Of a stretch of 64,000 nt of DNA, positions 9,364-17,154 are shown one piece after another. The notes under the pieces were generated by a model. The model saw only the letters and a program-made list of their open reading frames with translations. It was not told where the DNA came from and did no database searches. Source of the stretch: Oscillospiraceae bacterium (GTDB lineage: Bacteria; Bacillota; Clostridia; Oscillospirales; Ruminococcaceae); NCBI GenBank assembly GCA_012520915.1, contig JAAYNJ010000022.1, positions 62,001-126,000 on the forward strand. The letters are read 5' to 3'. The translations under genes were made by a program, and so were the position numbers. Each line of letters opens with the position of its first letter. Position 1 is the stretch's first letter.

Positions 9364-9987
9364 TTATCGTAATTCGTTGATTTCATTTTGAAGGTTCGCC
9401 AGAAATCTTCCCGCATGGGCACCGTCCATCTGCGTGTGATGAAACTGAAACGAAATCGGCAGGCAGTATCTGAAAAGCTTCTTTTTGTATTTTCCCCAGA
9501 TGATAAACGGGTTATTGAAAATTCCACTGTTCATACCGACTGCGCCGTCTATCTCTGCATCAACAATTGCGGATGTTCCGATCACCATGCTGTCTGAGGA
9601 CAAGTCTCTGTCTTCACAGTGTTCTGCAACCAGAGCGGTATATTTCAGATACTCTCGATTAAATATTGCCAATTCATCTGATTGCAGAATGTCACAGGAA
9701 CTTACTTCTCCTGTCTTGTTTTTTACGATTGTGTTGACAGCGATAGTATCATACTGAATCAGCTTATCGCCGACCGGAAGAATAAAGAATTCCTTTACAG
9801 ACGCAGCGGCTTTTCCAATACAATAATCAAGAAGCATATTAAACTTCAAGTTTTTCTTTTTGCTCACTCTGACTATGTTTGTCACATCTATCGTCTTGAA
9901 AAAAGTCACCATCGGGTTCGGTGCTTTCATCCATAATTCATATGCCGTAGCTCTTGCCGTATCCTGCGGTCTTATTACTTTTGCCAT
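9364..9987 (-). CDS. Chloramphenicol acetyltransferase-like O-acetyltransferase
   Basis: A 207-residue CAT-fold protein. The C-terminal HHTQMDGAH (residues 183-191) matches the catalytic HHxxxDGxH of chloramphenicol acetyltransferases, and length and overall layout fit type A CATs. It transfers acetyl from acetyl-CoA to a hydroxyl. Whether the substrate is chloramphenicol cannot be decided: many CatA-like proteins of this kind are not resistance enzymes. It lies beside a recombinase fragment and a tRNA gene, suggesting an accessory origin. Confidence 0.82.
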   Translation of the reverse strand: MAKVIRPQDTARATAYELWMKAPNPMVTFFKTIDVTNIVRVSKKKNLKFNMLLDYCIGKAAASVKEFFILPVGDKLIQYDTIAVNTIVKNKTGEVSSCDILQSDELAIFNREYLKYTALVAEHCEDRDLSSDSMVIGTSAIVDAEIDGAVGMNSGIFNNPFIIWGKYKKKLFRYCLPISFQFHHTQMDGAHAGRFLANLQNEINELR

Positions 9988-10177
9988 ATCTTACTCCATC
10001 AAATTAAAATTTATTACCGCATCAAGTTGCGGGCACATGTCTCTTTAGGTTTAGTCCCGGACCATCAACAAATGATATCTTTGCTAATTCTTGAAGTGCG
10101 GCATCACCGGATGCAAGGTTCTGCGAAACAGGAATTCTTATATTTATTGTTCCTTGTTCGAGTTTCTCAAATTAATA

Positions 10178-10186
10178 ATTATATCA
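10178..10186 (-). promoter_or_regulatory. Possible extended -10 element upstream of catA-like gene
   Basis: Minus-strand TGATATAAT forms an extended -10 (TGnTATAAT) about 190 bases before the catA-like start. No good -35 was seen, and the interval 9988-10203 holds no recognisable gene. Confidence 0.35.
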
Positions 10187-10203
10187 TACAAAAATGGATT
10201 TTT

Positions 10204-10530
10204 CTACCCAAAACGACATCCTTCAACCTCCATCCCGTTTTTGAACTGGAACAGAAGTCTGCCAGTCTTCCGTACCAGTACGCTGTCAATGACCGCAGTC
10301 CATAGTTTGCTGCCGAACTCCGTGACCGACTCATCGGTTTCGTGCAATTCAAACATGAATGCGCTGATTGAATCCGCCTGTGCCTTCCGATTTTTGCTCT
10401 GCTTCTGCAGCCCGCTCATTTTATCCTGTATGTCGATGCAGTGTTCTTTATAGCCTTTGAATCTCTTGTTCAACTGAATTTGACTCATGTTAGCTAAACA
10501 TAGAAACTCATTGATTTCAACGCTTCAAAC
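10204..10530 (-). pseudogene. C-terminal remnant of a serine recombinase
   Basis: An open frame of about 94 residues from the ATG at 10488, extending in frame a further 11-14 codons upstream to a TGA near 10530. The sequence has a coiled, charged segment followed by FGSKLWTAVIDSVLVRKTGR and a terminal FKNGMEVEG, the pattern found at the extreme C-terminus of large serine recombinases of transposons and integrative elements. The catalytic N-terminal resolvase domain and recombinase domain are missing, so it cannot be active. It abuts the tRNA-Ser(GCT) terminator, which suggests the scar of a lost mobile element that may also have brought in the neighbouring catA-like gene. Confidence 0.65.
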
Positions 10531-10540
10531 GAGGATAAAA

Positions 10541-10577
10541 AAAGGGCACCATATTCTATCAAAATATGGTGCCCTTT
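10541..10577 (-). terminator. Rho-independent terminator of tRNA-Ser(GCT)
   Basis: 15-base arms AAAGGGCACCATATT / AATATGGTGCCCTTT with a seven-base loop. On the minus strand the stem is followed by a run of seven T residues, directly downstream of the tRNA. Confidence 0.9.
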
Positions 10578-10587
10578 CTTATAAATT

Positions 10588-10679
10588 TGGCGGAGAAGGA
10601 GGGATTTGAACCCTCGCGGCAGTTTCCTACCCTACGCCCTTAGCAGGGGCGCCTCTTCGGCCAGCTTGAGTACTTCTCC
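10588..10679 (-). tRNA. tRNA-Ser (anticodon GCT)
   Basis: A 92-base class II tRNA on the minus strand with acceptor GGAGAAG/CTTCTCC, discriminator G and an encoded CCA. The anticodon stem is CGCCC/GGGCG with loop CTGCTAA (GCT, plus-strand 10642-10644), with a long variable arm. Confidence 0.97.
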
Positions 10680-10746
10680 ATGACCGTAGGTTACATAATA
10701 TTATATTATAGAGTTGTAATAATCAAGTGCCTTAAGTCAAAAAAGG

Positions 10747-11322
10747 TCAATATTTACCGCAATCCCTGAAAGCAACAGCTTTATTGATAAGCTTGTTGTA
10801 AAGATAGCAGTCGCCGTCGCTAAAATTATCGGAATTGAAAAAGTCGAAACCAAACCACTTCACGCCGCTGTTTTCATCAGGTTTTTTGACCAATTTTTCA
10901 TTTTCATTACAAACAAGGATAAATGCAACCGACAGATGAAGGTGGGCGCTGACATATTCTCCGTTTTTAAAATGCCCTTCGTTTGTCAGGATATCCAGAG
11001 AGGCAATTTCAGGAGATAGAACATCGATTCTGCCGACGCCTGTTTCCTCGCGCGCCTCTTTCACGGCGACGGATAGAAGGTCGGAATCTCCGTCGGCATG
11101 ACCGCCTGTCCATGCCCAAACATCTCTTATGTTGTGGTGTATCAAAAGTGCTTTATCTATTTCTGAGTTGACAATAAATCCTGAACTCGTAATATGAGCA
11201 ACTTTGTTTTCTCTGGTCAAAACGTCGGAACAGAGATAAGAATATTCAAGTATTATGTTTTTGTCCGACTCTTCCTGTTCGTTTAGAGGAATGTAATCTC
11301 TGATTTGATTCAAAAAATCCAT
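10747..11322 (-). CDS. Nudix hydrolase with an altered Nudix box
   Basis: A 191-residue Nudix-fold protein. The Nudix box begins GGHADGDSD and ends KEAREETGV; compared with the consensus GX5EX7REUXEEXGU, the first Glu is Ser and the Arg is Lys, while the metal-binding EE-x-G is kept. It should cleave a nucleoside-diphosphate-X type substrate, but the substrate is unknown. It sits between tRNA-Ser and pgsA on the same strand as pgsA and xth. Confidence 0.82.
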   Translation of the reverse strand: MDFLNQIRDYIPLNEQEESDKNIILEYSYLCSDVLTRENKVAHITSSGFIVNSEIDKALLIHHNIRDVWAWTGGHADGDSDLLSVAVKEAREETGVGRIDVLSPEIASLDILTNEGHFKNGEYVSAHLHLSVAFILVCNENEKLVKKPDENSGVKWFGFDFFNSDNFSDGDCYLYNKLINKAVAFRDCGKY

Positions 11323-11349
11323 TAAAGATCCTTTCCATACCGTTAGAAT

Positions 11350-11919
11350 TTAATCGTTATCAGTTTTTGGTTCGGAATCATCCCAACAGGAATTATTTGG
11401 ATCCTTTATATACCTGAAGTATTCAGGCAAATAAGCTGCCGCAGTTGCAATCGATAACAATACGGATAATGAAAGTATTGATATTTTTATCCATTCATTC
11501 ACATTCGGGAACAAAATGATAAATATCATTCCACCGTAATAAACGAAAGTGGTTGCTTTTCCGATGAACTTCGCGCCTTTGAATTTCAATCCCTGTTTTA
11601 TCATTTTTGACCCGAGCAGCAGTATAAAGAAGTCTTTGATAATTATGATGGCAAAAAAGTACCAATACTTTCTGAGAACCACAATGAGCATCACCGAGAC
11701 CGCAGACTGGGTCAGCTTGTCGGCAATCGGATCAAGCACCTTCCCGAGATCGCTTACCCAGCTGAATTTTCTTGCGAGATAACCGTCAAACAGGTCGGTC
11801 AATGAAGAAACAAGCAAAATCAAACCGGCAACTAAATTATTGCCGACTGCTATTTGCCACACAAAAAACGGAATAAGGGCAATCCTTAACAGCGTAAGAA
11901 TGTTGGGAATATTTTTCAT
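11350..11919 (-). CDS. pgsA: CDP-diacylglycerol-glycerol-3-phosphate 3-phosphatidyltransferase
   Basis: A 189-residue membrane enzyme with the CDP-alcohol phosphotransferase motif DG-x2-AR-x8-G-x3-D-x3-D starting DGYLARKFSWVSDLG near residue 44, and several hydrophobic helices. It makes phosphatidylglycerol phosphate, the precursor of PG and cardiolipin. The length and motif suit PgsA; another CDP-alcohol substrate is possible. It is followed by the Nudix gene in the same direction. Confidence 0.85.
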   Translation of the reverse strand: MKNIPNILTLLRIALIPFFVWQIAVGNNLVAGLILLVSSLTDLFDGYLARKFSWVSDLGKVLDPIADKLTQSAVSVMLIVVLRKYWYFFAIIIIKDFFILLLGSKMIKQGLKFKGAKFIGKATTFVYYGGMIFIILFPNVNEWIKISILSLSVLLSIATAAAYLPEYFRYIKDPNNSCWDDSEPKTDND

Positions 11920-11943
11920 TTAATCACCATAAGGGGTGGGAAA

Positions 11944-12702
11944 TTAATCTATAGAAATAATCAGTTCGACAGGACAATGGTCGCTTCCAAAAACACCGGG
12001 ATGTATTAGAGAATCAACTACCAATGAATTGAGCCTATTCGATACCAGAAAATAATCAAGTCGCCAACCTACATTTCTTTCCCTGGAATTTGCCCAAGGA
12101 CTCCACCAGGTATAGGCATCGGTTTTATCGGGATATAAGAATCTGAATGTGTCGGTAAATCCCGAACTCAAAAGTTCGGTCATTTTATTTCTTTCAAAAT
12201 CCGTAAAACCTGCACTCTTTCTGTTGGTATCCGGATTTTTTATATCGATTTCCTCATGAGCTACATTTAAATCTCCGCCGATTATTACGGGGTTGATTTT
12301 ATCAAGCTCTAAAAGGTACTTTCTGAAATCATCTTCCCACTTCATTCTATAATCGATTCGCTTTAGCTCCCTTTGAGAATTTGGAGTATACACATTAACG
12401 AGAATAAAATTTTCGAAAAACAGAGTAATAAGCCTGCCTTCGCGGTCATGTTCATCTATTCCCATGCCTAAAGTATATTCAAGAGGTTTTAACTTTGTAA
12501 ATATCGCTGTTCCGGAATAACCCTTTTTTTCAGCACTATTCCAGTATTCTCCGTATTCGGGCAAATCGACCTCTACCTGACCTCTCTGCATCTTTGTCTC
12601 TTGCACACAAATGATATCGGGAGAAAGTTCGCTTATTCGTTCAACAAAGCCTTTGGAGATATTAGCTCTTAATCCGTTTACGTTCCATGATAATATTTTC
12701 AT
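11944..12702 (-). CDS. xth: Exodeoxyribonuclease III / AP endonuclease
   Basis: An ExoIII-family protein of about 252 residues starting MKILSWNVNGLRA, with VCVQETKMQ-type (here ICVQETKMQ), GGDLNVAHEEID, WWSPWANSRERNVGWRLDYF and GSDHCPVEL segments that supply the metal and phosphate ligands. It cleaves at abasic sites in base excision repair. The ATG at 12702 is chosen; a GTG two codons earlier is the alternative, and the ribosome site is not clear for either. Confidence 0.93.
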   Translation of the reverse strand: MKILSWNVNGLRANISKGFVERISELSPDIICVQETKMQRGQVEVDLPEYGEYWNSAEKKGYSGTAIFTKLKPLEYTLGMGIDEHDREGRLITLFFENFILVNVYTPNSQRELKRIDYRMKWEDDFRKYLLELDKINPVIIGGDLNVAHEEIDIKNPDTNRKSAGFTDFERNKMTELLSSGFTDTFRFLYPDKTDAYTWWSPWANSRERNVGWRLDYFLVSNRLNSLVVDSLIHPGVFGSDHCPVELIISID

Positions 12703-12793
12703 ATTCACCCGGTTTTTCTGTTAGCGCTTTGTAAATATTATCACATTTCCTTCGTTGATTCCACATGGACGCCCGCTACAAATTAAAATCTTA

Positions 12794-12807
12794 CCGTAAA
12801 TTTACGG
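12794..12807. promoter_or_regulatory. Perfect 14-bp palindrome, candidate operator
   Basis: CCGTAAATTTACGG is a perfect palindrome in the intergenic space between the divergent xth and SIS genes, about 110 bases before the SIS start. It is not followed by a T run, so it is more like a dimer-binding operator than a terminator. Confidence 0.45.
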
Positions 12808-12915
12808 ACTTCGGTATAAAATCGTATTTGCTCGAACTATAGTACATATTGGAAGAAAAATATACTATAATTAAGTTATGTTTAGATAACCGTTATTCAT
12901 TAAAAGAGGTTTTAT

Positions 12916-14070
12916 ATGAACAAAAAGGATTATTCAAACCGACTTTCCGATCAGGCATACAAAGCGGCGGAAATCATCAAGGAAGTATGTGAAAAGACAG
13001 ACCACAATCTTTTAAAAGAAGTCATATCCATGAAGGAGATTCATGACATCCAGAAGGTGATAATGACCGGGTGCGGAGATAGTTGGATGGCGGGAATCGC
13101 TACAAGGGCCGTATTTGAAGCTGTGACGGGAATTGATGTTGAAGTAATGAGAAATATCGACTTTACGAGACATTTAAACAGCAGATTTCTCGGATATTCC
13201 CCTAATACCCCGCTCGTAATTGTTGTTTCGGCATCAGGTGATAAGGCGAGGCCGACAGAAGCTTTGCTAAGAGCCGGCAAGTATCATGCGAACACCATTG
13301 CATTAACAAAAAGCAAAGATTCGCCGTGCGGAAAAGCGGCAAGACATGTTTTCCCGCTTGTATTGCCTCAGGGCAACTATAATCCGGGTTCAAACAGCTA
13401 CAGCGCGGCCATTACATCGCTGATACTGCTTGCCCTAAGAATAGGCAGAGCAAGAAATGTAATATCGCACAATGAATACGAGGATATGAAAAAGGCGATA
13501 GTGGATTTTGCCGAAGAATTTTCAAACAATTTGGAAGCTCTTGACAATCTCTCTTTTGATATTGCAACAAGATGGAAAGATTTAAGGGCTTTGGACTTCA
13601 TTGGAGATGATTCCGATTATGCGACAGCTCAATTCGGATCGGCGAAAGTTCTTGAAACATACGGAGGATATACAACTTATGACGACTCCGAAGATTGGCT
13701 GCATATTAACTATTTCCTATCCGAACCCGAAACTATAGGCAGGGTCGTAATAGCTAATAAAAACACACCTTCATTCAGCCGAATCAAGGAAACGCTTCAG
13801 TCAATAAAGAGAATCGGTAGCCCGTGCATCGTGATTACGGATGCATCTGCTGATGAGTTCCCGGACGGTTTTGAGGTAATCACAACACCGGAGCCGAGAT
13901 ATTTCTGGTTAAATCCTCTAATGCAACACTATATTTTTGATATGATAGCGGGATATATCGCAGAATTGAAAGGCACCCCGTTTTTCTTTGAGGATAAACC
14001 TGAACTTATGCAGAATACTGCGGCGGCACACGGACCCCGCTTAATTGACAGTAAAATTGAAATTATTTGA
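12916..14070 (+). CDS. SIS domain sugar-isomerase-like protein 1
   Basis: A 384-residue SIS (sugar isomerase) fold protein. The N-terminal SIS half has GCGDSWMAG near residue 53 and the phosphosugar-binding-type VSASGDKARPTEAL; the C-terminal half has GSAKVLETYGG, DDSEDWLHINYF and a late PLMQHYIFDM segment. SIS enzymes isomerise or deaminate phosphosugars, but no substrate can be assigned. It is the first gene of an operon and shares much of its C-terminal half with the second SIS protein 0.4 kb downstream, so the two are paralogues. AGAGG precedes the ATG. Confidence 0.8.
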   Translation: MNKKDYSNRLSDQAYKAAEIIKEVCEKTDHNLLKEVISMKEIHDIQKVIMTGCGDSWMAGIATRAVFEAVTGIDVEVMRNIDFTRHLNSRFLGYSPNTPLVIVVSASGDKARPTEALLRAGKYHANTIALTKSKDSPCGKAARHVFPLVLPQGNYNPGSNSYSAAITSLILLALRIGRARNVISHNEYEDMKKAIVDFAEEFSNNLEALDNLSFDIATRWKDLRALDFIGDDSDYATAQFGSAKVLETYGGYTTYDDSEDWLHINYFLSEPETIGRVVIANKNTPSFSRIKETLQSIKRIGSPCIVITDASADEFPDGFEVITTPEPRYFWLNPLMQHYIFDMIAGYIAELKGTPFFFEDKPELMQNTAAAHGPRLIDSKIEII

Positions 14071-14080
14071 GGTGACGGAT

Positions 14081-14488
14081 ATGGTTTATATTGAAAAATT
14101 TGAGATTGAAACAACGAAAAATGCAGTTATATCAATCACTGAAAATGTAAAAGAAGTGCTTAATAAAAGCGGCGTTAAAAACGGTTTGCTTAGTATAGAA
14201 GTACCCCATTCAACAATTGGAGTTGTTGCGACGACAGCGTTTGTTGAAGATATTAGGATCGATATGATGGAAGAAGTAAAGAGACTGGTTCCATCAAGAA
14301 TTAATTTTAAACATGAGGATACTCCTGACGATGCTGCAGGGCACATAAAGTGTGCACTTTTCGGCACCAGCGTAACATCTATCGTAAAAGACGGCAATTT
14401 GGTTGCGGATGGGAAGCTCGGATATTTCCTTATGGAATATGACGGACCCAGAAAAAGAAACTATTATATATGTGTTTTGGGGGAATGA
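14081..14488 (+). CDS. YjbQ family protein 1 (UPF0047)
   Basis: A 135-residue protein of the YjbQ/UPF0047 family, which has a weak thiamine-phosphate-synthase-like activity in vitro but no settled cell role. Family features are the VPHSTIGV His-containing block near residue 42, the DDAAGHIK block near 87 that replaces the usual GNSDAHIK-type, and the C-terminal YDGPRKRNYYI. GAGGTGA overlaps the SIS1 stop and lies five bases before this ATG. It is paralogous to the second YjbQ gene at 15701. Confidence 0.8.
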   Translation: MVYIEKFEIETTKNAVISITENVKEVLNKSGVKNGLLSIEVPHSTIGVVATTAFVEDIRIDMMEEVKRLVPSRINFKHEDTPDDAAGHIKCALFGTSVTSIVKDGNLVADGKLGYFLMEYDGPRKRNYYICVLGE

Positions 14489-14491
14489 TTG

Positions 14492-15688
14492 ATGGAATAT
14501 TTAAAATATAACGAATACAAAAGCAATTTGCTGAGTCAAACCAGAAATAGTGTGAAAACATTAAATCTGCTCAACAACAGTGTAACTTTTGACTATTTGA
14601 GAGCCGCCGTTCCTGAAAAAAGCATTAAAAAAGCAAGATACTTCATAATAACCGGAAACGGAGACAGCTATTGCTCCGCACTTGCATCAAGACCGGTTTT
14701 TGAAAATACAGACAGGTCCAGCACGACAGGAATGGTTCCCGGAGTTGCAACGGAAACGCCGAGAGCCATTGAGTTTAGCAGATATTACAATACCTATAGA
14801 GGGTGGGATCCGACGAGAGTAGCTCAATACATGTTACTTGCGATATCTGTTGGCGGAAGCACCTCAAGATTGGTCGAAAGCATTTTGAGAATGAATGCCA
14901 TAGGCGGGCAAACGGTGGCCTTTACCCAAAATATTAACAGTGCCTTAGGAAAAGCCGGTGACTATGTTGTTGATATAAATACCCCGGAATGTGATCAACC
15001 TGCACCGTGTGTAACCTCCTACCAGGCTTCGCTTTTTGCGGCGGACATGTTCGGCCTGTATGTAGGTATGGTCAAGGGATTCCTCAAAGAAGAAGAAGCT
15101 AATGAGAGAAGAAACGCCGCTCTTGAGTATGTAAACTCCTTCGGAGGAAGGGTTATTGATGAGATTGAGGAAAAGACTTTTGAATTGAGTTGTGATTGGT
15201 TGGATAAAGGCATTGAAATTATGGATTTCATAGCTGATGGACCCGACTATGCAACCGCCTTTTTCGGTTCCGCCAAGATGGTGGAATCATTTGGAGGATT
15301 GACAACAATCGATGATACCGAAGACTGGAACCACATTAATTTCTTCAACAGACAGCCTGAGAAGTCGGGAACTTTTATAATTGCAAACACATCTTCTCCG
15401 GCATTTGGAAAAAGCCTTGAAACAATTGATACAATAACCGCTCTTGGGAGACCCTTGGTAATAATTACCGACACAAATGAGGACATTTTCCCGAAGAGTG
15501 CTACCGTGTTTTCTCTGCCGAAACCCAAATATTCATGGGCAAATGCACTGATGCAGCATATCCCGATGGACTATGTGGCCGCATATATGGGGATATTTAA
15601 GGGAGAGACGCCGTACAGGGCAAATAGCGAAGTGTTTAATGATATGGGCAGAAGAATTCGTGCCAGCGAACTTGAAATAATTGTTTAA
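14492..15688 (+). CDS. SIS domain sugar-isomerase-like protein 2
   Basis: A 398-residue SIS protein paralogous to the first (for example IADGPDYATAFFGSAKMVES and DDTEDWNHINFF align with the matching blocks). SIS motifs are GNGDSYCSALAS near residue 53 and ISVGGSTSRLVES. It has an insert after the first SIS strand (ATETPRAIEFSRYYN) and lacks any close match to GlmS active-site residues. The ATG follows the YjbQ1 stop by three bases with GGGGGA seven bases upstream; a TTG one codon earlier is possible. Function unknown; probably forms a heteromer or acts on a related phosphosugar. Confidence 0.8.
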   Translation: MEYLKYNEYKSNLLSQTRNSVKTLNLLNNSVTFDYLRAAVPEKSIKKARYFIITGNGDSYCSALASRPVFENTDRSSTTGMVPGVATETPRAIEFSRYYNTYRGWDPTRVAQYMLLAISVGGSTSRLVESILRMNAIGGQTVAFTQNINSALGKAGDYVVDINTPECDQPAPCVTSYQASLFAADMFGLYVGMVKGFLKEEEANERRNAALEYVNSFGGRVIDEIEEKTFELSCDWLDKGIEIMDFIADGPDYATAFFGSAKMVESFGGLTTIDDTEDWNHINFFNRQPEKSGTFIIANTSSPAFGKSLETIDTITALGRPLVIITDTNEDIFPKSATVFSLPKPKYSWANALMQHIPMDYVAAYMGIFKGETPYRANSEVFNDMGRRIRASELEIIV

Positions 15689-15700
15689 GAGGTAATTAAA

Positions 15701-16111
15701 ATGGCATATATGGAAAAAAGAGAGTTTAGATCCAAATTTGAAGAAATGTATGAAATCACGGATGATGTTCAGGAGATAGTCAAAAACAGCGGGGTCAAGG
15801 ACGGGTTTATAATTGTCCACTGTAATCACACAACTGCAGGTATTCTGGTAACTTCCTTTTGGGACAAAAGGGGCCATGTGGATTTTATGATTGAGATGGA
15901 TAAACTTGTACCAACAAGAAATGATTTCCTGCATACCTATGATACCCCGACGGATGCAGCGGGTCACATAAAGTCGATGCTGGTGGGAACATCACAGACC
16001 TTGATTGTTAAAGACGGAAAAGTACTTTTAGGATCTTCACAGGGAATATTTTTTGCGGAATTTGACGGCCCCAGAGACAGACAGTTTTATGTAAAAGTTG
16101 TTTCGGACTGA
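15701..16111 (+). CDS. YjbQ family protein 2 (UPF0047)
   Basis: A 136-residue YjbQ/UPF0047 protein closer to the family norm than its paralogue: CNHTTAGILVTS near residue 46, DAAGHIKSMLVGTS and FAEFDGPRDRQFYVKV at the end. AGAGG precedes the ATG by eight bases. The order SIS-YjbQ-SIS-YjbQ implies a tandem duplication of a two-gene module, followed by divergence. Confidence 0.82.
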   Translation: MAYMEKREFRSKFEEMYEITDDVQEIVKNSGVKDGFIIVHCNHTTAGILVTSFWDKRGHVDFMIEMDKLVPTRNDFLHTYDTPTDAAGHIKSMLVGTSQTLIVKDGKVLLGSSQGIFFAEFDGPRDRQFYVKVVSD

Positions 16112-16150
16112 TAGAAAACCGCATTAATATTGCTGTTTTGGGAGGCTGAG

Positions 16151-17092
16151 ATGAAATATGTTGTGTCGGGAACTTTCATTATTAACAAGATAGAATTCCC
16201 TGATGGCAGCACCATCGAAGATATAATCGGTGGCGGTAGTTTTTATGCCTATACCGGTATAAGGTTTGCTGAAAAGGATAGCCTGATTGTTTCTGCCATA
16301 GGTGAAGATTTTGAAGAATACTACGGAAAATGGTTTAGGGACAATAATATATCAAAGTCAGGGCTGATAAAAAGACTGAATCGATGCACTTATAACGGAC
16401 TTAAGTACCATCCGGATGGGAGATATGATGCCCATTCAGTATATAACGATGAAGTCGGTAAACTGTTCCCCGAGAAAGGTCATATATTGCCTTTGGAAAT
16501 GGTTCCTTTTATCACTAGGGATACCGAGGGAATGTACATGGGTGCCGAAATGACGGAGGAGATTTTTCTTCAGCTGATTGAGCTGAAAAAAATGTTTCCG
16601 AAACTTAAAATCATGTGGGAATACTACCCTGAAAAGAAAGACACAAATGTGAAATATATTGGCTTTTCAAGATTTAATGAAGTTGTGGATATCTTTTCAA
16701 TAAACAGACCCGAGAGCTTCAACCTTTTCGGTACAAAGAGTGATGAGGAATCTATAGAAAGACTTTACGAATCGGGGATGCCTACCTATTATCGGGTGGG
16801 TAAAGAAGGCGCTTACATGTTATCCAATGGCAAATCATATTTCTCCGAATCGATTAGTGTTGTTCCTGAAACCGAGGAGATTGATCCTACCGGATGTGGA
16901 AACAGTTCCACAGGTGCTGTTCTCTGGGCTTGGGTTGAAGGATATGACCCGTTGTTTTGTTGCATATGGGGAAATATGGTTGCTGCGCATACAGTACAGC
17001 AATACGGACCCTACCCTGATTTAAACAAAGAAACTTATGAAAACGCCATGAAAAAGGCAAAAGAAATTTATGACGAATTAAAGCTTAATTAA
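16151..17092 (+). CDS. PfkB-family carbohydrate kinase-like protein with GCGN in place of GAGD
   Basis: A 313-residue protein of the ribokinase/PfkB superfamily: N-terminal GGGSFYAYTGIRFAEKD, and a C-terminal signature DPTGCGNSSTGAVLWAW near residue 250. In active PfkB kinases this signature ends GAGD, where Asp is the catalytic base; here it is Asn. The read is direct (tgt gga aac). Variant PfkB proteins with GGGN are known among MAK32-like members, so this could be an altered or non-kinase member. GGAGG five bases before the ATG sets the start. It closes the SIS/YjbQ part of the operon. Confidence 0.78.
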   Translation: MKYVVSGTFIINKIEFPDGSTIEDIIGGGSFYAYTGIRFAEKDSLIVSAIGEDFEEYYGKWFRDNNISKSGLIKRLNRCTYNGLKYHPDGRYDAHSVYNDEVGKLFPEKGHILPLEMVPFITRDTEGMYMGAEMTEEIFLQLIELKKMFPKLKIMWEYYPEKKDTNVKYIGFSRFNEVVDIFSINRPESFNLFGTKSDEESIERLYESGMPTYYRVGKEGAYMLSNGKSYFSESISVVPETEEIDPTGCGNSSTGAVLWAWVEGYDPLFCCIWGNMVAAHTVQQYGPYPDLNKETYENAMKKAKEIYDELKLN

Positions 17093-17154
17093 CTGTTTGT
17101 AAACAAAAAGCCATTTATTTAAATTACTCGGATTCAAAACCAAATGGGGCTAAT

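Noticed and set aside
9116-9527. Minus-strand ORFs downstream of the catA-like gene
   Set aside because: They lie over the terminator hairpin or run out of frame over the catA-like end, with no family match.
10027-10453. Overlapping plus-strand ORFs near the recombinase remnant
   Set aside because: They overlap the remnant in antisense and show no recognisable protein.
12849-12871. TTGGAA and TATAAT before the SIS1 gene as a promoter
   Set aside because: The spacing is only about 11 bases.
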